A model generated the notes under the pieces. The model was not told the origin of the DNA and did not search any database. It was given only the letters and a program-made list of their open reading frames with translations. Below, piece by piece: positions 7,178 through 14,241 of a stretch of DNA of 18,255 nucleotides. Position 1 is the first letter of the stretch. Each line of letters starts with the position of its first letter. Both the position numbers and the translations under genes were made by a program. This DNA is from Acidobacteriota bacterium (lineage in GTDB: Bacteria > Acidobacteriota > HRBIN11), in NCBI GenBank assembly GCA_030550225.1, contig JAUQPV010000024.1, forward strand, positions 1-18,255, in the 5' to 3' direction.

Positions 7178-9358
7178 ATGGAGCTCCTCCAGTGGAACGT
7201 CGAACCCACGGAGTTCCCTCAGGTCCCCATCCCGGAGGACTGCCCATGGGGCCAAAAGGCTCGCGCTATGGGCCTGGCCGCCTTGTACCCCCATCAGGTC
7301 GCCGTGATGGACGTCTGTCAACGCTTGTTTCAAGAAAACCGGTCTGCTTTCATCTTCGTCCCGGCCCCGACGGGCAGCGGCAAGACACTGGCCGCCTATC
7401 TGCCCGTCTTGACTTGCCTCACTGACGACGGACCCAAGAGCTTGGGCGTCTACCCGACGAACGCCTTGATCGATGACCAGTTCTCCACCCTCTACCGGTA
7501 CGCGGACCGCCTCGGATGGGACCGAAGAAAAGATATCCAAATCCTTCACGCGCAAGCCCTGGACCGATTAGCGGCTCAGGTTGTGGACCCCTCCCGAATC
7601 GACCTGATCGCCCATACCCTCCGGTCGGCTCGGGTCGTCCTGACCAATCCAGACATCCTGTTTTATCTCACTTTCTTCCTGTACCCATCCGTCGGGGGAA
7701 GCCTTTGGGATGCCGTCGCCTATTTAGCTTCCTTTGACTTATGGGTCCTCGACGAATTCCACCTTTACGATGCGCTCCAGCAGGCTTGCCTTTTCTGGAC
7801 CATCGGCGTGCGCCGTCGGATCGTGCGGAGCCGACCGACAGTCGCCCTGCTTTTGAGCGCAACGCCCCGGGCCTCGGGGCGTCTGCGGCGGTGGGCCGAA
7901 ACCCTGGACCTCGAATGGATCTCTCTGGAATCTTCCTTCCGGTCGATGCCTCCCACACCGGACGGCATGACCCGAGTCATCCAGGAACCCGTGGAACTCC
8001 GGGTCTATCCTGGGGATTTAGAAGCATGGGAAGACGGCGCCGTCTTTCAGGAATCGATTCTCCCGCTGTGGGAGCAAGCCCTTCAGGCCCAGCCTCGACG
8101 GCGGGCCGTCTTCCTCCTGGAGAGCCTGGCCGACACCCTGAGTTTCGAGGAGCTCTATCGGATCCGCTTCCCGAGCCGCACCGTCGCCCTTCGGACGGGC
8201 CTCGTCCGAAGAGGAAGCCTGGAAGCGGATGCGGACCTCATCGGGAATTCAGCCGTCGATGTGGGCGTTGACCTCACCGGGGACAAGAAGCGGGACTGGC
8301 TGGCGGCCGTTGCCCGAACGGCCGAGCAGGCCATCCAGCGCATGGGTCGTATCGGACGGGACGGCCGAAGGGACCCCGACCCGCCGAATCAGGTTCACCT
8401 GATCGTGCCTGGATACGTGTTCCGGCGACTCCAGTATAGGCGGCAGCAGGACGTCGCATCGACATACACCCGTGAACAACTCTTTCAGATGCTCAGGGAT
8501 GCCTTTGTAACCCCCACAGACTTCGAGGAAGCCGCCCGAGATTGGGCGCCCGTGGTCATCGGGGCCGCTCTTCACGGCTACCGGGACTTGATAGGACCTC
8601 GAGACCCGGAACGCGCCGGGGTGTGGCAAGAAATCCTTGAGAGCTTCCGGCGTTGGTGGGGGCAAGACCCACAAGAGGCTCTTGAGAACTTCTGGCGGAA
8701 GTATGAATCCCCAAACCCCTATCAGGGATTGAAACAGGGATTGCTCAGTTTCCGGGGCCGCACCCCCCAGGTCGTCCTCGCCCTTCGGCAGAGGGATGGG
8801 AAATGGGAGCCGCCGGCCCCCTACGACCTGTTTTGGGTCTTACGAAAGTGCTCTATCGAGGCAGTCCTCGGGGAGACCGAGTTTCTTCGGTGGTGCCAGG
8901 AGACCTATAGGTGGGATGACGCGGAAGCTGACCTGCAGCGACGGGCCCTCCGGCGGGCTGACCCCCTGGCTTACGTGCAAGCCGTCCTGATGGCCGGTCC
9001 GAATCGCAAGGTTCGGCTCTTGATCGAATCCCACGAACGTTCTCCGAAGATCAGCCTGTATAGGCTTCGATTCCATCCCTGTATGTATGAGGAAGCCCTG
9101 CGGAACGGGGACGGCTCGCTCAGCCAGCTCCTGAGCCGATGCGAAGAACAGGGAGTGGCGTATCCGGGTCTGCTGGTTTCGAAGTCGGAGCTCGCCAGGT
9201 CAGACCTGCCGCCCCTGTTTGAAAGCGTAGCTTGCTACGTGCGAGGGCGTTTAGTCCGGCCAGGGCGAGACCCATACCCATACGCCGGCTCCATGTTCAT
9301 CGGCCGGTCGGCCTTTCTCATGGCCGCATTGCTCAACCGCTCCGGCTTGTCAATATGA
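7178..9358 (+). CDS. cas3: Cas3 helicase of subtype I-D (HD-less), carrying an embedded CRISPR repeat
   Basis: This 726-residue superfamily 2 helicase should unwind target DNA for I-D interference. Motifs: Walker A APTGSGKT (63-70), Walker B DEFH (192-195), SATP (227-230), the GVDLTGD region (~363-369) and motif VI QRMGRIGR (387-394). There is no HD domain, as in other I-D systems where HD is on Cas10d. ATG 7178 is chosen because AAGGAG (7163-7168) lies nine nt upstream; an in-frame TTG at 7169 abuts that site and is unlikely. Codons 509-519 (YESPNPYQGLK) are made of a CRISPR repeat copy, and the stop codon 9356-9358 lies within the first array repeat. Both are unusual and suggest recombination between the array and the gene. 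Confidence 0.93.
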   Translation: MELLQWNVEPTEFPQVPIPEDCPWGQKARAMGLAALYPHQVAVMDVCQRLFQENRSAFIFVPAPTGSGKTLAAYLPVLTCLTDDGPKSLGVYPTNALIDDQFSTLYRYADRLGWDRRKDIQILHAQALDRLAAQVVDPSRIDLIAHTLRSARVVLTNPDILFYLTFFLYPSVGGSLWDAVAYLASFDLWVLDEFHLYDALQQACLFWTIGVRRRIVRSRPTVALLLSATPRASGRLRRWAETLDLEWISLESSFRSMPPTPDGMTRVIQEPVELRVYPGDLEAWEDGAVFQESILPLWEQALQAQPRRRAVFLLESLADTLSFEELYRIRFPSRTVALRTGLVRRGSLEADADLIGNSAVDVGVDLTGDKKRDWLAAVARTAEQAIQRMGRIGRDGRRDPDPPNQVHLIVPGYVFRRLQYRRQQDVASTYTREQLFQMLRDAFVTPTDFEEAARDWAPVVIGAALHGYRDLIGPRDPERAGVWQEILESFRRWWGQDPQEALENFWRKYESPNPYQGLKQGLLSFRGRTPQVVLALRQRDGKWEPPAPYDLFWVLRKCSIEAVLGETEFLRWCQETYRWDDAEADLQRRALRRADPLAYVQAVLMAGPNRKVRLLIESHERSPKISLYRLRFHPCMYEEALRNGDGSLSQLLSRCEEQGVAYPGLLVSKSELARSDLPPLFESVACYVRGRLVRPGRDPYPYAGSMFIGRSAFLMAALLNRSGLSI
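8702..8735 (+). repeat. CRISPR repeat copy embedded in the cas3 coding sequence
   Basis: These 34 nt are identical to the first, divergent repeat of the array (9354-9387). The last 20 nt (CCCCTATCAGGGATTGAAAC) match every array repeat. The copy is in frame and encodes YESPNPYQGLK. It keeps the CCCT-ATC-AGGG hairpin and the ATTGAAAC handle, so Cas6 should cut the cas3 message after G8727. The 9-mer CAGGGATTG (8723-8731) recurs at once at 8735-8743. Confidence 0.95.
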
Positions 9359-10184
9359 ATCCCCAAACCCCTATCAGGGATTGAAACTAATTTTCCCATA
9401 GAGGTTCGAGATGACCCGGGCGATCCTCGCAAGGGGCCCTTCCAGGGGCCTGCATTCAAGCTGTCCGGGCAAGGCGGGTTCCAAAGCCCCAAAACCCCTA
9501 TCAGGGATTGAAACTACGTGAACATGGGCCCACGTGGGGCGCTCAGCATGAGGTTCCAAAGCCCCAAAACCCCTATCAGGGATTGAAACGGGATCAGGCG
9601 AGACGCCCTGGCGAATGGCGTTCAAGGGGTTCCAAAGCCCCAAAACCCCTATCAGGGATTGAAACGAGCCGACGCCCGAAGTCTCGGAGCGGCTCCGGGC
9701 CCGTTCCAAAGCCCCAAAACCCCTATCAGGGATTGAAACTGCGGCCTCCGAAGACGTCGATCCCCGATGGTTTGAAGTTCCAAAGCCCCAAAACCCCTAT
9801 CAGGGATTGAAACCCCACAGCATGGGCGTCCTCCTGACATGGGATGGGGGGTTCCAAAGCCCCAAAACCCCTATCAGGGATTGAAACCGCGTGTCGTCGG
9901 CGATCGTCCGCCAGCTGGAGGAACAGTTCCAAAGCCCCAAAACCCCTATCAGGGATTGAAACCTGTTGGTGATCGACACGTCCGGCTCATGTTCCCAGCA
10001 GGTTCCAAAGCCCCAAAACCCCTATCAGGGATTGAAACCAGGGTGTGCTATGGCCTGTTTAGTCCAGACGACTTGTTCCAAAGCCCCAAAACCCCTATCA
10101 GGGATTGAAACCCGTGTCAGGAATTTATCCTCGAATCGATGAATTCCGTTCCAAAGCCCCAAAACCCCTATCAGGGATTGAAAC
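9354..10184 (+). CRISPR. CRISPR array, 11 repeats and 10 intervals, between cas3 and cas4
   Basis: Ten perfect 37-nt repeats start at 9478, 9553, 9629, 9703, 9777, 9851, 9926, 10002, 10075 and 10148. They begin GTTCCAAAGCCCC and end CCCTATCAGGGATTGAAAC. A divergent 34-nt repeat at 9354-9387 starts the array and overlaps the cas3 stop codon. Spacers are 36-39 nt, except the first interval (9388-9477), which is 90 nt and may be leader or a remnant rather than a spacer. The 3' ATTGAAAC is the usual crRNA handle, so crRNAs read from the plus strand, co-directional with the cas genes. No AT-rich leader is evident on either side. The trailing repeat is perfect and the divergent one is upstream, the reverse of the usual pattern of a decayed distal repeat. 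Confidence 0.97.
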
Positions 10185-10197
10185 TACCGTGGCTTCT

Positions 10198-10218
10198 CAC
10201 AGGGGCCTGTGGGGGAGG
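10198..10218 (+). promoter_or_regulatory. Hairpin and ribosome binding site in front of cas4
   Basis: A perfect 6-bp stem CACAGG-GG-CCTGTG (10198-10211) abuts the strong Shine-Dalgarno GGGGGAGG (10211-10218), which lies seven nt before ATG 10226. Structure next to the ribosome site could modulate cas4 translation. The inner 10-mer CAGGGGCCTG also occurs near the other end of the array (9443-9452). Confidence 0.4.
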
Positions 10219-10225
10219 ACCGACG

Positions 10226-10897
10226 ATGGGACTTCTGGACGTTTCAGTGGATGGTGGACCCCCTTGGGTCCCCTTCAGTATGTTGAATCACGTGGCTTAT
10301 TGTCCCCGGCGTGCTTGGTGGATCCATTGCGCGGATGTCTTTGAAGAAAATGTGTTTACGCTGGAAGGCCGGTGGATTCACCGTCATGTAGACCGGTTCC
10401 GCGCTCAGGTCGTCCGGGAGCGTGCCCGGCAGTCCCGCGTCTTCTTATGGTCGGAGGTTTATCGGATTTACGGTTTTGTCGACATCTTAGAGGAAGCGGA
10501 CGGTCTCCTGCGGCCTATCGAGATGAAGCGAGGCGGCCCGAGAGTCCTCCAGGGCACTCAGGTCCCATGGCCAAACGACGCGGTTCAAGTCGTGGCCCAG
10601 CTCTTAGCCTTACGGGAACGGACAGGGCAAGCAGCCGATGTCGGGTACGTCTTCTATAGCCGGGCCCGCCACCGAGTGGAGGTTCCCCTGAGCACGGAGA
10701 ATGTCCGGCAGTTCTCCGTAAGCCTGGAGACGGCTCGCCAGATACTGAATCGGACCCTCGAACCCGTGGCTCAATACACCTTTCGGTGTCAGTACTGCAG
10801 TCTGTACCCTGTATGTTTGCCTCAAGAAACTCTTCGATGGCAAAGGTCTCCGGCGGGAAGGTTCACCGCTCGGGAGCTCAACCCGCTGGACTTTTGA
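10226..10897 (+). CDS. cas4: Cas4 exonuclease of the adaptation module
   Basis: Cas4 trims prespacers and helps choose PAM-adjacent, correctly oriented spacers with Cas1-Cas2. The 223-residue protein has the RecB-type nuclease residues H52 (in GRWIHRHVD), D86 (GFVDILEE), E99-x-K101 (PIEMKRG) and Q121. The four iron-sulfur cysteines are C26 (AYCPRRAWW), C188, C191 and C197 (FRCQYCSLYPVC). ATG 10226 is chosen for its strong ribosome site. The open frame continues upstream through the last repeat to 10139, but that extension encodes repeat and spacer and is not expected to be translated. It starts 41 bp after the array and is followed by cas1 after 34 bp. Confidence 0.94.
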   Translation: MGLLDVSVDGGPPWVPFSMLNHVAYCPRRAWWIHCADVFEENVFTLEGRWIHRHVDRFRAQVVRERARQSRVFLWSEVYRIYGFVDILEEADGLLRPIEMKRGGPRVLQGTQVPWPNDAVQVVAQLLALRERTGQAADVGYVFYSRARHRVEVPLSTENVRQFSVSLETARQILNRTLEPVAQYTFRCQYCSLYPVCLPQETLRWQRSPAGRFTARELNPLDF

Positions 10898-10931
10898 TAC
10901 AAGCATCCCGTCAGCCGCGTGGGGTAGTCTT

Positions 10932-11939
10932 ATGGCCGTAATTTACGTGACTCCCAAGGGGGCCTGCTTAGGACGGCGACGGTCGCGGTTTCTGGTCCGT
11001 TTAGGAGACCGCGTATTGGTCGACATCCCGGCCATTCACGTCGACCAAGTGATCCTCCTGCGATGGGCCACGTTGACGCCGGCCGCTTTGGAACTGGCTA
11101 TCGATCACCAGATTCCCGTTTTTTATCTGGGCCTGAACGGGCAGGTGAAGGCTTACATCCAGCCGTGGCAGAACCGGAACGTTCCCCTGCGTCTCCGCCA
11201 GTACGCATGGGCTACAGACCCTGAGCGGGCATGTCAGATGGCACGCCTTATCGTAGCTGGGAAAATCCACAACATGCGGGTCGTCCTTCAGCGATTTTGT
11301 CGTTTCCAAGGGGGACCCAGCGAGCAGATCCCCGTCATCCTAAAGACGATGACGGCTTATCAGCGGCAGGTCATTCAAGCCGCAGACCTCGACAGTATTC
11401 GGGGTATAGAAGGCCAAGCCACTCAGTCGTACTTCCAGGCCCTCCGAGACCTGATCCGCGTCCCGGAGGTTCGCTTTGAGAAGCGAACCCGACGTCCGCC
11501 TACGGACCCTTTTAATGCGGCCCTGAGCTTCGGGTATACCCTCCTGGCTAAGGATTGCTTGGCGGCCGGCCTGGTCGCTGGGATGGACCCCTATGTGGGA
11601 TTCTTGCATGGGGAAAAGTATGGTCGCCCAGCCTTAGCGTTAGACCTGATGGAAGAATTTCGACCTATCGTGACAGACCGCCTCGTCCTCCGATGTTTCA
11701 ATCGTCGGGAGCTCCAAACGGAGCACTTTGAAAGCCATCCCGGCGGGGCGATTTTACTCAATGAGTCGGGGCGTCGAATATTCATCGATGCCTACGAACA
11801 GTTGATGCGGACTGTCATCGTACACCCGATCTTGCGGAAGAAGGTGACCTACCGTCGATGCATTGAGCTTCAAGGTCGGTGTTTGGCCAAAGCCTTAATG
11901 GGTGAAGTTCCGACATACCGACCCTTTACATTCCGGTAG
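10932..11939 (+). CDS. cas1: Cas1 spacer integrase
   Basis: This 335-residue protein integrates new spacers with Cas2. The N-terminal beta domain (MAVIYVTPKGACLGRRRSRF) leads to the helical catalytic domain. Metal-binding positions are visible: E160 (RGIEGQATQSYF), H226 (GFLHGEKYGRPALALDL) and the acidic motif D238-LMEE-FRP. Length is normal for Cas1. ATG 10932 has only a weak ribosome site (GTGGGG), so translation may depend on upstream cas4. The cas2 ATG follows 13 bp after its stop. Confidence 0.96.
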   Translation: MAVIYVTPKGACLGRRRSRFLVRLGDRVLVDIPAIHVDQVILLRWATLTPAALELAIDHQIPVFYLGLNGQVKAYIQPWQNRNVPLRLRQYAWATDPERACQMARLIVAGKIHNMRVVLQRFCRFQGGPSEQIPVILKTMTAYQRQVIQAADLDSIRGIEGQATQSYFQALRDLIRVPEVRFEKRTRRPPTDPFNAALSFGYTLLAKDCLAAGLVAGMDPYVGFLHGEKYGRPALALDLMEEFRPIVTDRLVLRCFNRRELQTEHFESHPGGAILLNESGRRIFIDAYEQLMRTVIVHPILRKKVTYRRCIELQGRCLAKALMGEVPTYRPFTFR

Positions 11940-11952
11940 CGGAGACGGATCG

Positions 11953-12243
11953 ATGACCGACCGACGGGTATTCGTAGTCGTGACCTACGACATCAGGGAT
12001 GACTATCGTCGGAATCGGGTCAGCGCCATCCTGGCGGATTACGGGATGCGAGTACAATACAGTGTATTCGAATGCCGGATCTCAGAGGCCCATCTCTTTG
12101 AATTACGCCAAGCCTTAGCGGAGGTCATCCAAGTGTCTGCCGGAGATAGCGTCCGGTTTTATGTCCTGTGTGAGCGTGACGCTCATCAAGTCGAGCGTTT
12201 GGGTGGACCGACCCCGTGGTCTCAAGTCACGGTCTGGGTCTGA
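11953..12243 (+). CDS. cas2: Cas2, structural partner of Cas1
   Basis: This 96-residue ferredoxin-fold protein dimerises at the centre of the Cas1-Cas2 integrase. It shows the classical first strand FVVVTYDIRDDYRRNRV with D13 in the conserved position, and YGMRVQYSVFECRIS in the middle. ATG 11953 follows GGAG (11941-11944) with eight-nt spacing; an upstream in-frame ATG at 11902 lies inside cas1 and is not needed. It is the last cas gene and is followed by 374 bp without a gene. No clear terminator is seen after it. Confidence 0.95.
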   Translation: MTDRRVFVVVTYDIRDDYRRNRVSAILADYGMRVQYSVFECRISEAHLFELRQALAEVIQVSAGDSVRFYVLCERDAHQVERLGGPTPWSQVTVWV

Positions 12244-12617
12244 GACGTATCCGACTTAGGGTTTATGGATAGGGCCCTTCGGCTCGTGAGATTGTCGATC
12301 CTGACCCTCGGACATGACATCGGACATGGGACTCGAATGAGGCAGGTGGGAAGCCGCAGGGGGGTCGATCCCTCCGACTCCAAACCGGGAGAGAGCATTT
12401 CCCAAAGAGATATCGAGATCCTCGGTTCTTGTCGTCTGAACCCATGTCCGAAGATCAGGTGATCCGGGTTGCCATAGACAAGCCTGGGGTCCATGGTCTA
12501 TAGTCCATGGTCTATCGCCTATGGTCCATGGCTTAGGTCCATGGAACCGGCCGAGTGGATGCCATCCTGCGGTTGGAAGGGCGATATGCGCCAAGCGCCC
12601 CATCCAGGAGGTTCATC
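12244..12617. other. 374-bp gap after cas2 without a recognisable gene
   Basis: No reading frame here has a convincing start or family match. Two things stand out: a perfect 10-bp inverted repeat CGGACATGGG (12321-12330) / CCCATGTCCG (12441-12450) bracketing about 110 bp, and the heptamer array at 12488-12544. The strong Shine-Dalgarno AGGAGG (12606-12611) at the end belongs to the next gene. Confidence 0.6.
12488..12544. repeat. Degenerate heptamer tandem array, GGTCYAT family
   Basis: The units read in strict 7-bp phase: GGTCCAT, GGTCTAT, AGTCCAT, GGTCTAT, CGCCTAT, GGTCCAT, a 6-bp GGCTTA, GGTCCAT, GG. It is non-coding and lies 74 bp before the outer-membrane protein gene. The pattern resembles the short tandemly repeated heptamers (STRR) known from cyanobacteria, but the unit differs. 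Confidence 0.85.
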
Positions 12618-13253
12618 ATGGGCCGTTCGACCTCCCGCTTCCCGTATCTCGTATCCCACATCCCCCATCCCGGATCCCGCATCTTGCGTCTCGCATCCCG
12701 GTGGATAGGGGTCGTCCCGGTCCTCGTGGCCTTCGGGTGGGCAGGCGGGACGGCACGGGCCGCCGAAAAGATCCATATCCTGGCCGGCCTCGGCGGCGGG
12801 GCGGCGGCTTATCGGCCCTCCGACCAGACGACCTCAGACTTCGAGTTTGCTACGGAGGGCTCGGCCGCCCTCGAGTACTCGTGGCTGACGGACCCGGTCG
12901 ACGTCCGCCTCGGCGTGCAGGGCGAATGGGTCCGCTCGACAAACCTGCTGTATAGCGGGTCGACCCACACAGGCCTGGGGGTCTACGGCAAGCTAAAAAT
13001 CGCTTTTCTGTACGGCGGCGTGGGCCTCAAGCGCGTTCACCTGACGACGGTCGCCTTACCGACAGGGACAGAATACGACACGGGCGGCTGGCTACCCTTT
13101 CAGCTCCTGGGCCTGGAGTTCAAAATCCTGAAGCTCTCCTTGAACCTGGAGTACCAGCATACGGGCGGTACGTTCGAGGACGTCCCGGGCCTGGGGGCCT
13201 CGTTTCGGTACCAGCGGCACATGGGGCGTCTCCTCGTGGGGGTCCATCTGTAA
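12618..13253 (+). CDS. Small outer-membrane beta-barrel candidate with signal peptide
   Basis: I do not recognise a specific family. The 211-residue product has an unusually long basic N-region, a hydrophobic stretch (WIGVVPVLVAFGWAGG) and a likely signal peptidase site after ARA (near residue 48). The ~160-residue mature part alternates short hydrophobic and polar strands (GSAALEYSWLTDPVDVRLGV, GLGVYGKLKIAFLYGGVGL, LKLSLNLEYQHTGG, MGRLLVGVHL), typical of 8-stranded barrels of the OmpA/OmpW kind, and ends in a hydrophobic strand. ATG 12618 is fixed by AGGAGG (12606-12611). Residues 6-28 are encoded by a degenerate heptamer array, so the real signal peptide may start later or the array may have extended it. 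It is flanked by repeat-rich gaps on both sides. Confidence 0.65.
   Translation: MGRSTSRFPYLVSHIPHPGSRILRLASRWIGVVPVLVAFGWAGGTARAAEKIHILAGLGGGAAAYRPSDQTTSDFEFATEGSAALEYSWLTDPVDVRLGVQGEWVRSTNLLYSGSTHTGLGVYGKLKIAFLYGGVGLKRVHLTTVALPTGTEYDTGGWLPFQLLGLEFKILKLSLNLEYQHTGGTFEDVPGLGASFRYQRHMGRLLVGVHL
12633..12702. repeat. Heptamer tandem array, TCCCGNA family, inside the signal-peptide coding region
   Basis: Ten consecutive units in exact 7-bp phase: TCCCGCT, TCCCGTA, TCTCGTA, TCCCACA, TCCCCCA, TCCCGGA, TCCCGCA, TCTTGCG, TCTCGCA, TCCCGGT. Since 7 is not a multiple of 3, the encoded residues (SRFPYLVSHIPHPGSRILRL and on) show no simple peptide repeat. Confidence 0.9.
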
Positions 13254-13312
13254 GGGGCAGGCCATAGACCATGACCTGGGAAGCACAATTTTTTCAGAAT
13301 GAAGATGGATCA

Positions 13313-13380
13313 TATGAGCTCATGGCTGATGGCTCATAGCCTATGAGCTATGAGTCGATAGGAGCCATGACCTATGAGCC
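13313..13380. repeat. Heptamer tandem array, TATGAGC/TCATGGC family
   Basis: The units run TATGAGC, TCATGGC, TGATGGC, TCATAGC, then, after a one-base slip, TATGAGC, TATGAGT, CGATAGG, AGCCATG and ACCTATG. Neighbouring units are near-complementary, so the array contains hairpins such as GCTCATA-GCC-TATGAGC (13332-13348). It lies in the 181-bp gap before pyrK. Confidence 0.85.
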
Positions 13381-13384
13381 CACC

Positions 13385-13424
13385 CGGCCCATCTGCCCAA
13401 CTGCCGACCTGTCCATCTGTCCCA
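13385..13424. repeat. Octamer tandem array, CTGCCCAT family, copy 1
   Basis: Five units in exact 8-bp phase: CGGCCCAT, CTGCCCAA, CTGCCGAC, CTGTCCAT, CTGTCCCA. It ends 10 bp before the pyrK start. The same family recurs after pyrD (15191-15222), so it brackets the pyrKD pair. Confidence 0.8.
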
Positions 13425-13434
13425 TAGGTAGCCC

Positions 13435-14241
13435 TTGAGAGACTTGAGACTGCGATGTGTCGCTCGTGAGGACATCGGACCGGACGTCGTCTTGCTGGGC
13501 TTCGTCCCCGAAGACGGCGACTGGCCTCCGACAGCGCCGGGACAGTTTTACATGCTGGAGGTCCCGGTGCCCGAGCGGTGCTTCGCCCTGCGACGGCCCT
13601 TCAGCCTCCATGACCTCCAAGACGGCGTCGGGTACTTCCTATTTCGGCAGATGGGATTCGGGACCCGCCGGTTGGGTTCGCTCCGACCCGGGGAGGTCAC
13701 GCGAGGCTTCGGCCCCCTGGGGCGTCCCTTCCCCGAGCCGGTCGGTGACGGACCGGTCGGGCTCATCTCGGGCGGTCTCGGGATGGCGACGCTGTTCCCA
13801 TGGCATCGGGCGTTAGTCCGCCAGGGACGGGACGTCTATCATCTCTTTGCGGCCCGGACGGCGGCCCAGCTCGTGCGTCTTGAGGCGCTCCAGGCCCTGG
13901 GCGGGACCCTGTGGCTGGCGACAGACGACGGGAGTCGGGGGTGGACCGGTCGGGCCGACGAGGTCTTACGGCGGTACGAGTCCGAATTCCGACGGCCCTG
14001 GGCGGCCCTCTACGTGTGCGGTCCGACGGTCATGATTCGGGCCTGCGTCGAGGTCCTGCGGACGTATACAGCGGCCCCGATATGGGCCGTCTTGGAAGCG
14101 GCCATGGCCTGCGGCTACGGTGTCTGTCGGGGATGCGCCGTCCCCGTCCGGACGGACCCGCCTTCGTATCGGATGGTCTGCGTGGACGGCCCGGCTCTGT
14201 CGGCCGACGAGGTGGATTGGTCATGTCTGCCGTCACCCTGA
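13435..14241 (+). CDS. pyrK: Dihydroorotate dehydrogenase electron-transfer subunit
   Basis: PyrK carries electrons from class 1B PyrD to NAD+ through an FAD and a [2Fe-2S] cluster in pyrimidine synthesis. The 268-residue protein has the FAD motif RPFSL (54-58), GPLGRPF, the nucleotide-binding stretch LISGGLGMATLFPWHRAL, VCGPTVM, and the cluster cysteines C226, C231, C234 and C249 in MACGYGVCRGC and YRMVCVDGP, in PyrK spacing. The start is uncertain: no ATG fits, a stop lies in frame at 13429-13431, and TTG 13435 or TTG 13444 must be used, with weak ribosome sites. It overlaps pyrD by 19 nt, indicating coupled translation. It has no evident link to the CRISPR genes. Confidence 0.9.
   Translation: MRDLRLRCVAREDIGPDVVLLGFVPEDGDWPPTAPGQFYMLEVPVPERCFALRRPFSLHDLQDGVGYFLFRQMGFGTRRLGSLRPGEVTRGFGPLGRPFPEPVGDGPVGLISGGLGMATLFPWHRALVRQGRDVYHLFAARTAAQLVRLEALQALGGTLWLATDDGSRGWTGRADEVLRRYESEFRRPWAALYVCGPTVMIRACVEVLRTYTAAPIWAVLEAAMACGYGVCRGCAVPVRTDPPSYRMVCVDGPALSADEVDWSCLPSP

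Noticed and set aside
9888..9925. Spacer resembling cas7d at 6277-6295 (self-targeting)
   Set aside because: Only about 17 of 18 nt match (TCCGCCAGCTGGA plus GAA), covering less than half the spacer, in a common RQLEE coding string; a chance match is likely.
9508..10108. Open frames through the CRISPR array with repeated VPKPQNPYQGLK peptides
   Set aside because: They are translations of the repeat in frames that happen to lack stops; no ribosome sites, and spacers set the rest of the sequence.
12345..12390. tRNA-like T-arm (GGGTCGATCCC with a following ACTCCA)
   Set aside because: No matching acceptor strand or anticodon arm is found upstream at the right distance.
13281..13300. T-run (AATTTTTTC) after the outer-membrane candidate as a terminator
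   Set aside because: Only a short imperfect stem (GGCCAT/ATGACC) precedes it, and the distance to the T-run is too long.
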